DNA from: Chryseobacterium sp. S0630
GTDB lineage: Bacteria > Bacteroidota > Bacteroidia > Flavobacteriales > Weeksellaceae
Assembly: GCF_024158915.1 (NCBI RefSeq)
Contig: NZ_JAMZGF010000015.1
Coordinates: forward strand, 30,998 to 94,997
Length of the DNA: 64,000 nucleotides
Direction: 5' to 3'
Shown: positions 16,615 to 24,235 of the stretch, in pieces
How positions within the stretch are numbered: the first letter of the stretch is position 1
Layout of the letters: each line of letters opens with the position of its first letter
Made by a program: the position numbers and the translations under genes
The notes under the pieces: model-generated
Seen by the model: only the letters and a program-made list of their open reading frames with translations
Database searches by the model: none
Told to the model about the DNA's origin: nothing

Positions 16615-16622
16615 TATATTTG
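16615..16622 (+). promoter_or_regulatory. -7 box of the haem protein gene
   Basis: TATATTTG is a perfect TAnnTTTG box 49 bases before the ATG at 16671. An imperfect palindrome TGACTTTTGATACTCA overlaps the upstream regulator stop codon, about 27 bp from the box, close to but not at the spacing of the other Crp modules. Confidence 0.45.
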
Positions 16623-16670
16623 TAGTGTACAATAAAAACAACATTTAAGCAGAACATTAAAAACAATACA

Positions 16671-16910
16671 ATGAGTGAACAGATTCAACTAGTCCCAAAC
16701 AATTCTTTATTAACCAAAACACCTGAAGAAGGACGACAATTAGCCGTAAAAATGGCAAGATTAATTATTAAAGTAACACAACCTGATGCTGCGGTTCGTG
16801 AAAAATTACGTCCGGTGTATGCAGAGGATGCATCCATGTTGATTGCCATCGGACAAACTGTCGCTACAGAATTTGCGACTATTGCTGCAGCCAATAATTA
16901 CTGGAGATAA
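16671..16910 (+). CDS. Hexameric tyrosine-coordinated haem protein (HTHP)
   Basis: 79 residues, the family length. Strong family pattern: TPEEGRQLAVKMARLIIKVTQP (18-39), then AVREKLRPVYAEDASMLIAI with Y50 as the expected haem-ligating tyrosine, and the C-terminal ATEFATIAAANNYW. Known HTHPs form a hexamer with one haem per subunit and show peroxidase/catalase activity. No signal peptide. Directly downstream of a Crp/Fnr gene, which suggests regulation by oxygen, NO or redox state (inference). Confidence 0.93.
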   Translation: MSEQIQLVPNNSLLTKTPEEGRQLAVKMARLIIKVTQPDAAVREKLRPVYAEDASMLIAIGQTVATEFATIAAANNYWR

Positions 16911-16942
16911 TTTGAGATTACTTCGCTTTATTCGCAATGACA
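16911..16942 (-). repeat. Dispersed repeat module B
   Basis: TTGAGATTACTTCGCTTTAT followed by TCGCAATGACAT is a diverged reverse copy of the 21230-21260 module, lying between the haem gene and the terminator. Confidence 0.55.
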
Positions 16943-16954
16943 TACAAAAAAAAC

Positions 16955-16986
16955 AAAAATCCCTCTCATTACTGAAAGGGATTTTT
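16955..16986. terminator. Bidirectional terminator between haem gene and gcvP
   Basis: AAAAATCCCT (16955-16964) pairs with AGGGATTTTT (16977-16986). A runs on the left and T runs on the right let it serve both convergent genes. Confidence 0.8.
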
Positions 16987-17005
16987 TATCGTTAAAAAAC
17001 TGAGA

Positions 17006-19864
17006 TTACATATAAGCTTCAATTGGCTCACAAGTACATACCAAGTTTCTGTCTCCGTATGCTTCGTCTACTCTTGATACAGAAGCGAAGAATTTGTGGT
17101 CTCTTACCCACTCTAATGGATAAGCAGCCTTTTCTCTACTGTATGGTTTATCCCAAGAATCAGAGATTACCAATTGTTCTGTGTGAGGAGCGTTTTTCAA
17201 TACGTTGTTGGTAGCATCTGCTTCACCGTTTGCAATTTCATCGATTTCTTTTTTGATAGAGATCAACGCTTCTGCAAAACGATCAATTTCAGACTTGCTT
17301 TCAGATTCTGTAGGCTCAATCATTAATGTACCTGCAACCGGGAAAGAAACGGTAGGAGCATGGAAACCATAATCCATTAATCTCTTCGCCACATCTGCTA
17401 CTTCAATTCCTAAAGATTTGAACTGACGGAAATCTACGATACATTCGTGAGCTACTCTTCCGTTTTCGTTTGAATATAAAATAGGGAAATGCTCTGCTAA
17501 AATTTCTTTCAGGTAGTTCGCATTCATGATTGCATGTCCTGTAGCCTTTTTAAGACCTTCTGTTCCTAACATTTTAATATAAGAATAAGAAATGTTAAGG
17601 ATCAATCCTGAACCGTACGGTGCAGCAGAAATACCTTCGATAGCTTCTTTAGACCCGATTCTGATGTTCGCGTTAGAAGGAAGGAAAGGTACTAAGTGTT
17701 TAGCAACACAGATTGGACCTACTCCAGGACCTCCACCTCCGTGAGGAATTGCGAAAGTTTTGTGAAGATTAAGGTGACAAACGTCAGCCCCGATGTTTCC
17801 AGGACTTGTAAATCCTACCTGAGCGTTCATGTTCGCACCATCCATATATACTTGTCCTCCATGCTCATGGATAAGGTTGGTAATTTCTTTAATGTTAGCA
17901 TCAAAGAATCCGTAAGTAGAAGGATAAGTGATCATTACAGCAGACAAGTTCTCTGAATGAAGTTCTGTTTTAGCTTTAAGATCTTCGAAGTCGATTTCAC
18001 CATTTTCAAGGTTTTTCACCACTACGATTTTCATTCCCGCCATTGCAGCAGAAGCCGGGTTTGTTCCGTGTGCAGACTGAGGGATCAATACTACGTTTCT
18101 GTGGTGGTCTCCTCTTGAAATATGGTATTCTCTGATTACCATTAATCCTGCATATTCTCCTTGTGCTCCTGAGTTTGGCTGAAGAGAAGTTCCTGCAAAA
18201 CCTGTAATTTCTGCTAAGTCTTTCTCCAGTTCACGGATCATTTCCTGATATCCTTCAGCTTGATTTACAGGCACAAATGGATGAACTGCACCCCAGTTTT
18301 CCCATGAAAGTGGTAACATTTGAGTCGCTGCGTTCAGTTTCATGGTACAAGATCCTAAAGAAATCATTGAATGAGTCAATGATAAGTCTTTTCTCTCAAG
18401 ACGCTTGATGTAACGCATCAATTCTGTTTCCGTATGGTATTTGTTGAATACTGATTCTGTAAGAATTTCGTCTTTTCTTAAATTCTCTTCCGGAATGCTG
18501 TATCCTTCTTTAATTTCTAATTTGAAAGTCTGCTTGTCTTTAAACTGAGCGAAAGAAGCCATCAGATAGTTTAATTTCTCTAATGTTGTGCTTTCGTTGA
18601 TCGCAATGCTTACTACTCCTTCTGTGAAATAGTTTAAGTTTAATCTGTGATCAAGCATCAGTCTTACCAATCTTGCTTTCTCATCTTCAGCCATTGTGAT
18701 TTTCACAGTATCGAAGATTGGCTCTTCTACTACCTGATATCCTAATGCCTTAAGACCATTTTTCAAAGCATTTGCTTTAAAGTGGATCTGATCAGCAATA
18801 TAACCTAACCCTTTCGGACCGTGGTAAACAGCATACATACCAGCCATTACTGCCAAAAGAACCTGAGCTGTACAGATGTTTGAAGTAGCTTTCTCTCTTT
18901 TGATGTGCTGCTCTCTTGTCTGTAATGCCATTCTTAATGCACGTCTTCCGTACATATCCTGAGAAACCCCGATAATTCTTCCAGGAATATCTCTTTTATA
19001 ATCTTCTCTACAAGCAAAGAAAGCTGCGTGAGGACCTCCGTATCCTAATGGAATACCAAATCTCTGTGTAGTTCCTACCGCACAGTCAGCACCCATTTCT
19101 GCAGGAGACTTTAGCTTAACCAAAGCCATCGGATCACAAGCAACTGCTACCTGAAGATCAAGTTTTTTATATTCTACGATATCTTCTGTATAGTCTAAAA
19201 CGATTCCGTTTTTACCAGGATACTGTAATAAAATACCGTAATAAGAAGCATCAAACTGGTGTGTTTTATGATCTCCAACTACGATTTCGATTTCTAATCC
19301 TTCAGCTTTTGTTTTTAATACAGAAACTGTTTGAGGAAGTACAAGATCAGAAATAAAGAACTTATTAGCTACTGCTTTTTTCTGGTCTTTAGATCTGTTG
19401 TTGAAGAACATATGCATTGCTTCAGCAGCAGCAGTAGATTCATCCAATAAAGATGCATTGGCTAATGCAAAACCAGTAAGATCACATACTACAGTCTGGA
19501 AATTAAGAAGAGCTTCAAGTCTTCCCTGTGCAATTTCTGCCTGATATGGAGTATATGCCGTATACCAGCTAGGGTTTTCAAAAATATTTCTCTGGATTGC
19601 TGAAGGTAAAAGTGTATTGTGGTATCCAAATCCGATATAACTTGTATAATCAGTATTTTTAGATGCCAATTCTTTTGAGTGGTTCAACATTTCGTATTCA
19701 GAAAGTGGTTCCGAGATCTCAAGATCTTTCTCTAAACGGATAGAAGAAGGGATGGTTTGAGAAATTAACTCTTCAATACTAGAAACGCCAAGTTTTTCCA
19801 ACATCGCCTGTTTATCGGCTTCATTAAGGGAAATGTGACGGCTCACAAACTGTTCTGTATTCAT
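17006..19864 (-). CDS. gcvP: Glycine dehydrogenase (aminomethyl-transferring), P protein
   Basis: 952 residues, full-length fused P protein of the glycine cleavage system. It decarboxylates glycine with PLP and passes the aminomethyl group to lipoylated H protein. Visible: N-terminal EQFVSRHISLNEADKQAMLEKLG, the PLP lysine in HLNLHKTFAIPHGGGGPG, the glycine-rich stretch SIGSCTMKLN-like (MISLGSCTMKLNAATQM), and the C-terminal PVAGTLMIEPTESES. gcvT and gcvH are not in the window, as is common in Bacteroidota. Strong codon bias (TCT, GTA, AAA) suggests high expression. Confidence 0.97.
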   Translation of the reverse strand: MNTEQFVSRHISLNEADKQAMLEKLGVSSIEELISQTIPSSIRLEKDLEISEPLSEYEMLNHSKELASKNTDYTSYIGFGYHNTLLPSAIQRNIFENPSWYTAYTPYQAEIAQGRLEALLNFQTVVCDLTGFALANASLLDESTAAAEAMHMFFNNRSKDQKKAVANKFFISDLVLPQTVSVLKTKAEGLEIEIVVGDHKTHQFDASYYGILLQYPGKNGIVLDYTEDIVEYKKLDLQVAVACDPMALVKLKSPAEMGADCAVGTTQRFGIPLGYGGPHAAFFACREDYKRDIPGRIIGVSQDMYGRRALRMALQTREQHIKREKATSNICTAQVLLAVMAGMYAVYHGPKGLGYIADQIHFKANALKNGLKALGYQVVEEPIFDTVKITMAEDEKARLVRLMLDHRLNLNYFTEGVVSIAINESTTLEKLNYLMASFAQFKDKQTFKLEIKEGYSIPEENLRKDEILTESVFNKYHTETELMRYIKRLERKDLSLTHSMISLGSCTMKLNAATQMLPLSWENWGAVHPFVPVNQAEGYQEMIRELEKDLAEITGFAGTSLQPNSGAQGEYAGLMVIREYHISRGDHHRNVVLIPQSAHGTNPASAAMAGMKIVVVKNLENGEIDFEDLKAKTELHSENLSAVMITYPSTYGFFDANIKEITNLIHEHGGQVYMDGANMNAQVGFTSPGNIGADVCHLNLHKTFAIPHGGGGPGVGPICVAKHLVPFLPSNANIRIGSKEAIEGISAAPYGSGLILNISYSYIKMLGTEGLKKATGHAIMNANYLKEILAEHFPILYSNENGRVAHECIVDFRQFKSLGIEVADVAKRLMDYGFHAPTVSFPVAGTLMIEPTESESKSEIDRFAEALISIKKEIDEIANGEADATNNVLKNAPHTEQLVISDSWDKPYSREKAAYPLEWVRDHKFFASVSRVDEAYGDRNLVCTCEPIEAYM

Positions 19865-20337
19865 TTTTATTTATTAGATTTTGTTTGTAAAAAGATGGGT
19901 AAAATTACAATTTTTTGGACGATTGTACAAGAGCATATCCAGGGTGATAATTCACAAAAATATTTGTGACTTTTCTCACAGTTGGTTTTTCATAAGCATC
20001 ACACAAGTTCAGATTGGTTTTGATAATAATATTCACTATTCCATGCATAATACACAACAAAAAACATCAATTCTTATATAATTAAACACCTTAACTTTAT
20101 TAAAGCAAAATAAATATTCAACAACATTTACTCTATTGGTTACACTTATCTTTTAAAAAGGCTGTAAATCTTAATTTTATTCAAAAAACAAACTTTAGCT
20201 TGATTTATGGTGAATGTAAGAAGTAATGAGATAGCAAATCAAACCCTTTTATTTCTTTATACAAAAGACTTCTCCCGTTATACATCAGGTTTTAAGAATT
20301 TTATGAAATTTTATTAATTATATTTATTCTAAATTAA
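19865..20337. other. Intergenic region upstream of gcvP
   Basis: About 470 AT-rich bases with the gcvP promoter presumably at the left end. I looked for a glycine riboswitch and see no convincing tandem aptamer. No ORF of interest. Confidence 0.5.
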
Positions 20338-20345
20338 TATATTTG
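20338..20345 (+). promoter_or_regulatory. -7 box almost touching a start codon
   Basis: TATATTTG is a perfect TAnnTTTG box and ends four bases before the ATG at 20350. Transcription would start at or next to the ATG, implying a leaderless mRNA. Confidence 0.55.
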
Positions 20346-20349
20346 CAAC

Positions 20350-20499
20350 ATGAATATGATTATCCCATTTAAAGTACCGCCATTGGCACCTTACTCATTC
20401 AATAACGAAGAGATGTTCTGTGAAAAGAAATCTTGTTGTAAAAAATTTAAGAAAGGTAAAAGATGTAAAAAATGCCCGGGAAGAAAGAAAATGGCATAA
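20350..20499 (+). CDS. 49-residue Cys/Lys-rich small protein
   Basis: MNMIIPFKVPPLAPYSFNNE followed by a C-terminal half crowded with Cys and Lys: five cysteines in C-EKKS-CC-KKFKKGKR-C-KK-C order and about 16 Lys/Arg. The cysteines could bind zinc or iron, and the basic tail could bind nucleic acid. It has a perfect -7 box directly upstream and ends two bases from the 3' end of the convergent DnaJ-like gene. Function unknown. Confidence 0.6.
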   Translation: MNMIIPFKVPPLAPYSFNNEEMFCEKKSCCKKFKKGKRCKKCPGRKKMA

Positions 20500-20500
20500 A

Positions 20501-21148
20501 CTAGCTGAAATTTTTTATCAGCATATAAATAGCAATCGCTAGAATAATAATTCCCCAGACCAACATCATAATTTTAGGTTGACCAGATTTGTTAATTCTT
20601 GTTCTGGGTTGTGGCTTAAACATTTCCTCCACCGAGTTTTTGAACTTTTCAGAATCGTTCTCAAAAACTTCTGTAATGGTAATTCCCTGAACAACCGTTT
20701 TGTGCAAAAGAGAATTCGTTGCATGAAGCAATAGCTGGAATTTCCCGTCTTTAAATTCTGTGATCTTAAAGATCCTCTCTCCATACGGCTTTTCCAATCC
20801 GAAAGGCAATACCTTTACTACATCAGCATTGCTCGTCTGCCAGTTGATGATAATCTCCTCTCCTTTTTTCGCATGAATTTTATTCGCTGTAAAAGTTTTG
20901 ATAGCTGGCGGAATATTATATCTGAAACTTTTCTGATGATTTTCCAGATTCTGATCATAAGTACGTCTAAGCGCACGATCACTTAAGGTCTCATAGGCTT
21001 CCTGGATCTCACGGAAACGGTCAGCAAAAAAATCGTCATTGTCATTTTTATCAGGATGATATTTTAAAGACAGTTTTCGATACGCTTTTTTGACGTCTTC
21101 TTCCGAAGCATCCTGCGATATACCGAGAAAATAGTAGTAATCTTTCAT
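20501..21148 (-). CDS. DnaJ-domain membrane protein
   Basis: 215 residues from the ATG at 21148; an in-frame TTG at 21160 is less likely. J domain 1-65 with the HPD motif at 31-33 (LKYHPDKND) and the usual EAYETLSDRALRRTYD end. A middle beta-rich domain (residues about 85-160, TFTANKIHAKKGEEIIINWQ start) and one C-terminal membrane helix (MMLVWGIIILAIAIYMLI) follow. J proteins stimulate Hsp70 ATPase; the tail anchor would place the J domain on the inner membrane. No zinc finger or G/F region, so it is a class III J protein. Confidence 0.9.
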   Translation of the reverse strand: MKDYYYFLGISQDASEEDVKKAYRKLSLKYHPDKNDNDDFFADRFREIQEAYETLSDRALRRTYDQNLENHQKSFRYNIPPAIKTFTANKIHAKKGEEIIINWQTSNADVVKVLPFGLEKPYGERIFKITEFKDGKFQLLLHATNSLLHKTVVQGITITEVFENDSEKFKNSVEEMFKPQPRTRINKSGQPKIMMLVWGIIILAIAIYMLIKNFS

Positions 21149-21229
21149 TGAGCAATACAAAAATAAGGATTTATTTTTCTTTGTGTTTGATGTTTATGGT
21201 AAAATTTTGACAGAAAAAAGAATCTAAAA

Positions 21230-21485
21230 GTCATTGCGAACCGAAGGTGAAGCAATCTCAATATAGCTTATAATCCGTTGGTTGGAAAACGCAAAGACGC
21301 TAAGTCTTTTTACAACAAGCTGTATATTTTTAAGGCGCAAGGATTTTATCTCCGATAAAATTGCACTTCTCAACAAATGCTGCGAATTGAATGAGGTCAA
21401 CAGTCCCTTTGGCATTCCGAGCATAGCAAGGAATCTCAACTTTAATTTCTGCCCGCAAATTTCACAGATTACGCAGATAACTGGG
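21230..21485. repeat. Composite dispersed repeat (modules B, A, B, C)
   Basis: 21230-21260: GTCATTGCGAACCGAAGGTG plus AAGCAATCTCA (B). 21281-21372: AAACGCAAAGACGC, then TTTTTAAGGCGCAAGGATTT and TATCTCCGATAAAATTGCAC (A). 21410-21437: GGCATTCCGAGCATAGCAAG plus GAATCTCA (B variant). 21450-21485: CCCGCAAATTTCACAGATTA plus CGCAGATAA (C). The same modules recur in other order at 23842-24178, 32582-32725 and 63690-63880. Confidence 0.8.
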
Positions 21486-21523
21486 GAATAATTTCAATAA
21501 ATCATATTCCTTAAAAACATTCT

Positions 21524-22168
21524 TTATTTCCGGGAAATCCAATCCTTAGTGGGAGTAATCCAATCGTTAAGTGCTTTAAATAGAAAACCGTGGTATAAAC
21601 CTGTATTAAGTTCAATTTCCTTAAAATCTTTAATATCAGATCTGATCATCCTTTGTTCCTTCGATAACAGCACATGTCCGTCATCCGATTTCTCCGTAAT
21701 GGAAAGTATTCTTCCATACAACCTGAAGTTTTTATCCTTTTCCAAAGAATCATCTTTGAAGCTGGCTCCAATGAAGACAAACTTCAATTGCGGGTTCTTT
21801 TCATAATAAGATACATATTGTGCAATATAACCTCCCTGAGAAGTTCCTACCACTGTTATTCTTCCAGCTGGAATTCCTTTTTTCAGGAGACTATCGATCT
21901 GCTTCTTTACCTTCTCAGCATACACCGATGGATCTGTACCTGCTTTTCTTTTCTCAGAAATAACAATTATATTTTGATCCCTTAGTTTGTTGAGTATTGT
22001 TTCATATTCTGCAACACCATATTGGGGATGTTTTTCCTCAAAAGAATGATCTTCCAAAAATTTATTATGTAAAAAGAAAATGTATTGTTTTTGTTGTGAC
22101 TTTTGGCCAAACAATATGATCGAAAAAAACGAGAGTATGACAATAAAAACATTTCTAAACCTCATCAT
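21524..22168 (-). CDS. Exported alpha/beta hydrolase-like protein
   Basis: 214 residues. Signal peptide MMRFRNVFIVILSFFSIILF with GQ at 21-22. The nucleophile elbow is G-T-S-Q-G-G in GRITVVGTSQGGYIAQYVSYY (read around 103-123), and H194 or so in GLYHGFLFKALNDW may be the catalytic histidine. An Asp candidate lies in the KSDDGHVLLS region. The family covers esterases and dienelactone hydrolases; substrate unknown. Monocistronic. Confidence 0.82.
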   Translation of the reverse strand: MMRFRNVFIVILSFFSIILFGQKSQQKQYIFFLHNKFLEDHSFEEKHPQYGVAEYETILNKLRDQNIIVISEKRKAGTDPSVYAEKVKKQIDSLLKKGIPAGRITVVGTSQGGYIAQYVSYYEKNPQLKFVFIGASFKDDSLEKDKNFRLYGRILSITEKSDDGHVLLSKEQRMIRSDIKDFKEIELNTGLYHGFLFKALNDWITPTKDWISRK

Positions 22169-22243
22169 AACCTGAAATAGCTTTTAATTAGAAAGAAACA
22201 AATATAGTATTAAAAAGCCTTTACTGGGACTATTTTATATAAA

Positions 22244-22282
22244 AATTCCGGCGCGGGAAGCTTTGCTTCCCGCGCCGGAATT
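22244..22282. terminator. Perfect GC-rich hairpin
   Basis: AATTCCGGCGCGGGAAGC (22244-22261) and its exact reverse complement (22265-22282) flank a TTT loop. The 18-bp stem is much richer in G+C than its surroundings. It lies just downstream of the 22311 minus-strand gene and upstream of the hydrolase gene. On the minus strand the hairpin is followed by TTTTTATATAAAA, so it may terminate the sigma operon. Confidence 0.65.
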
Positions 22283-22310
22283 AAACAATTTCAATTTAGT
22301 CCTGTATGGA

Positions 22311-22568
22311 TTATGCTTCACACATATTATCCTTCTTGCAGCATCTTGAATGGAATTCTTTTTTGAATTTCCCTTTCAGTTCCTGATAGTCTTCCTCATT
22401 CATTTCTCTGATCTTATCTGCCAGTCCGAAAGGAGATTTTTCTTTAATTCCATATTCATCAAAAATACCTTTGATAAATCTTTTTCTTTGTATTGCTTTT
22501 TTAGCAATTAAGGCTACACCTACAACGGCTAATGCTCCTAGAGCTCCTTTTAATGCTGAATTTTTCAT
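22311..22568 (-). CDS. Hypothetical small membrane-anchored protein
   Basis: 85 residues. One N-terminal hydrophobic segment (LKGALGALAVVGVALIAKKA, 6-25) then a charged helix-rich tail, KIREMNEEDYQELKGKFKKEF, ending in C-x-x-x-C-C-like cysteines (SRCCKKDNMCEA). It is the third gene of the ECF sigma operon. The tail pattern (DYxxLKxKF) echoes that of the neighbouring 110-residue protein. Function unknown. Confidence 0.72.
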   Translation of the reverse strand: MKNSALKGALGALAVVGVALIAKKAIQRKRFIKGIFDEYGIKEKSPFGLADKIREMNEEDYQELKGKFKKEFHSRCCKKDNMCEA

Positions 22569-22659
22569 TTTTTCAAAATTTTAAATTTTACTACTTCTTG
22601 TTTTTTATAGAGACGAATGAATTCTGATTTTACTTTACTACTTCTTTAAAAATTTCAAA

Positions 22660-22992
22660 TTATTCGTTATTTCTGTTGAAGAATCCTCCCGAGCATTTAT
22701 TTCTCCAAACCTCTTTGAATTTCTCTCTTTCCTCCGGGGATAAGCCTTCCATTTTCTCTCTCATTTTTCTTTCCTTCAAATCTCTCATTCCTTTCCCGAA
22801 ATGGAAACCACCGAAAAGAATTTTGCTTAGGATCAGTATTCCCATGGCCTGCCAGAAAGTAATGGTTTTAGCTCCTAAAATCTCCGGAAGAAGGCAGTTC
22901 CAAAGCATCATTACAATCCATGTAACGGCAACTAAAATTAATGGCGGGCATAGCAATAAAAAAAACCAACCCTTTTTGTGTTTATGATTCAT
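22660..22992 (-). CDS. Hypothetical membrane protein in the ECF sigma operon
   Basis: 110 residues with two hydrophobic segments (WFFLLLCPPLILVAVTWIVM, 9-28; FWQAMGILILSKILFGG, 46-62) and a basic/acidic C-terminal helix (MRDLKERKMREKMEGLSPEE) followed by EREKFKEVWRNKCSGGFF. It begins 12 bases after the sigma gene. Position and topology suggest a sigma-factor-linked membrane protein, possibly an anti-sigma-like or metal/stress sensor; no known anti-sigma fold is evident. Confidence 0.75.
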   Translation of the reverse strand: MNHKHKKGWFFLLLCPPLILVAVTWIVMMLWNCLLPEILGAKTITFWQAMGILILSKILFGGFHFGKGMRDLKERKMREKMEGLSPEEREKFKEVWRNKCSGGFFNRNNE

Positions 22993-23003
22993 AATTTCTT
23001 TTT

Positions 23004-23582
23004 CTAACTTTTTAAATCTTCGTATAACTTTCTCAATCTGTTTCTCAAGTGCTTCACAGCATAGTTTTTTCTACTGATGATGGTTTTGATGTTTTCTCCC
23101 TGTTCATCGGCGATCTCCTGGAGGGTTTTGTCGTTCAGTTCGTTTTCTACGTAGACCAGCCTTTGTTTTTCGGGAAGTTCATCAAGCGCTTCAAACAGTT
23201 TTTTCCAGATCTCATCCTGAAACATCTTCACTTCAGGACCCGCACTTTCATCCATCAAAAGGATATCCTTGATAGAAAAACTGCCGTCTTCATCTTCATA
23301 TACGAAATCTTCAAGATTTTCTGTTTTCTTTTTTCGGTAACGGTCTGTAATTTTATTTGCCGTCACCCTGTACAGCCAGCCCCCAACGTTTACGATCTCC
23401 GAGAGATTCGTAAGGCTACTGAACTGATACCACACTTCCTGCAGAATATCTTCCGCATCCTCTGTGTTTTTCACTTTCGGACGGATATAAGACATCAGCT
23501 TCCCTCCGTAGTTGGAAACGGTCTGTGAGATGATGCTTTCTTTCTCCTTTTGTGGCATTGTTATTTTTTCGACAACCTCCAT
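23004..23582 (-). CDS. ECF RNA polymerase sigma factor
   Basis: 192 residues. Region 2 (AEDILQEVWYQFSSLTNLSE, then VGGWLYRVTANKITDRYRKK) and region 4 (ALDELPEKQRLVYVENELND, KTLQEIADEQGENIKTIISRKNYAVKHLR region) are clear. Starts at the ATG at 23582, with M9 as an alternative. The linker carries an acidic stretch (FVYEDEDGSFSIKDILLMDE). It heads an operon with two small membrane proteins, the usual architecture for a membrane-signal-responsive sigma factor. Regulon unknown. Confidence 0.94.
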   Translation of the reverse strand: MEVVEKITMPQKEKESIISQTVSNYGGKLMSYIRPKVKNTEDAEDILQEVWYQFSSLTNLSEIVNVGGWLYRVTANKITDRYRKKKTENLEDFVYEDEDGSFSIKDILLMDESAGPEVKMFQDEIWKKLFEALDELPEKQRLVYVENELNDKTLQEIADEQGENIKTIISRKNYAVKHLRNRLRKLYEDLKS

Positions 23583-24178
23583 ATGGTTATGACGGCTGAA
23601 CTTTTGGTTTTACTTTAATAAATTTAAAATATTTTTCTTAAAATTCAATTTTTCTTTTATTCATCAATGTTTTTTATCTCATAAATTTTCAACAACTTAC
23701 GCATAAATTATTTTTCAGAAGCTTTTTCCCGCTATCCGCTCATACTCCTCACGCCCAACTATCCCACATTCTTTCCCTCCGACTCTCCCACTCATGTTCC
23801 GGGGTAACCGCTGCTATCGGGGCTAGGGATATCAATGATGAATGATAACGCAAGGGTGCAAAGGGTTTATAATCATTGTACAGAATGGTAAGATTCAAGA
23901 ATATTTCAGCTTCGCTCAATATATGATTTTCAGCAAGCAATCTATTATTTTTCTCGCAGATCATGCAGATTACACAGATTTTTTCCATGATCATCTGCTT
24001 TATTTTCAAAATCAACGAGAGGATTTAAAAATATGCAGTGTTCAATTTTATCGGAGATAAAATCTTTGCGCCTTAAAAATATACAGCTTGTTATAAAAAG
24101 ACTTAGCGTTTTTCCAATCATCAAAGTAATCAAAGTATAAACATAATGAGATTGCTTCGCTTTGCTCGCAATGACATT
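23583..24178. repeat. Gene-free region with repeats and Pro-like CGCT elements
   Basis: About 600 bases without a credible gene. 23725-23830 has AGCTTTTTCCCGCTATCCGC and, later, GGGGTAACCGCTGCTATCGG followed by GGCTAGG, an element I associate with intergenic DNA of this genus. 23955-23985 is module C (CTCGCAGATCATGCAGATTA), 24040-24110 module A in reverse, and 24146-24176 module B in reverse. The overall order is the reverse of 21230-21485. Confidence 0.65.
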
Positions 24179-24190
24179 ATCCATAAAAAA

Positions 24191-24212
24191 ACGGAAGACC
24201 TAAGTCTTCCGT
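24191..24212 (-). terminator. Terminator of the S9 peptidase gene
   Basis: ACGGAAGAC (24191-24199) pairs with GTCTTCCGT (24204-24212); on the minus strand a run of T follows. Confidence 0.8.
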
Positions 24213-24235
24213 TCAAATGCTATTTAATTAATAGT

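Noticed and set aside
19865..20337. Glycine riboswitch upstream of gcvP
   Set aside because: No tandem glycine aptamer architecture could be drawn in this AT-rich stretch.
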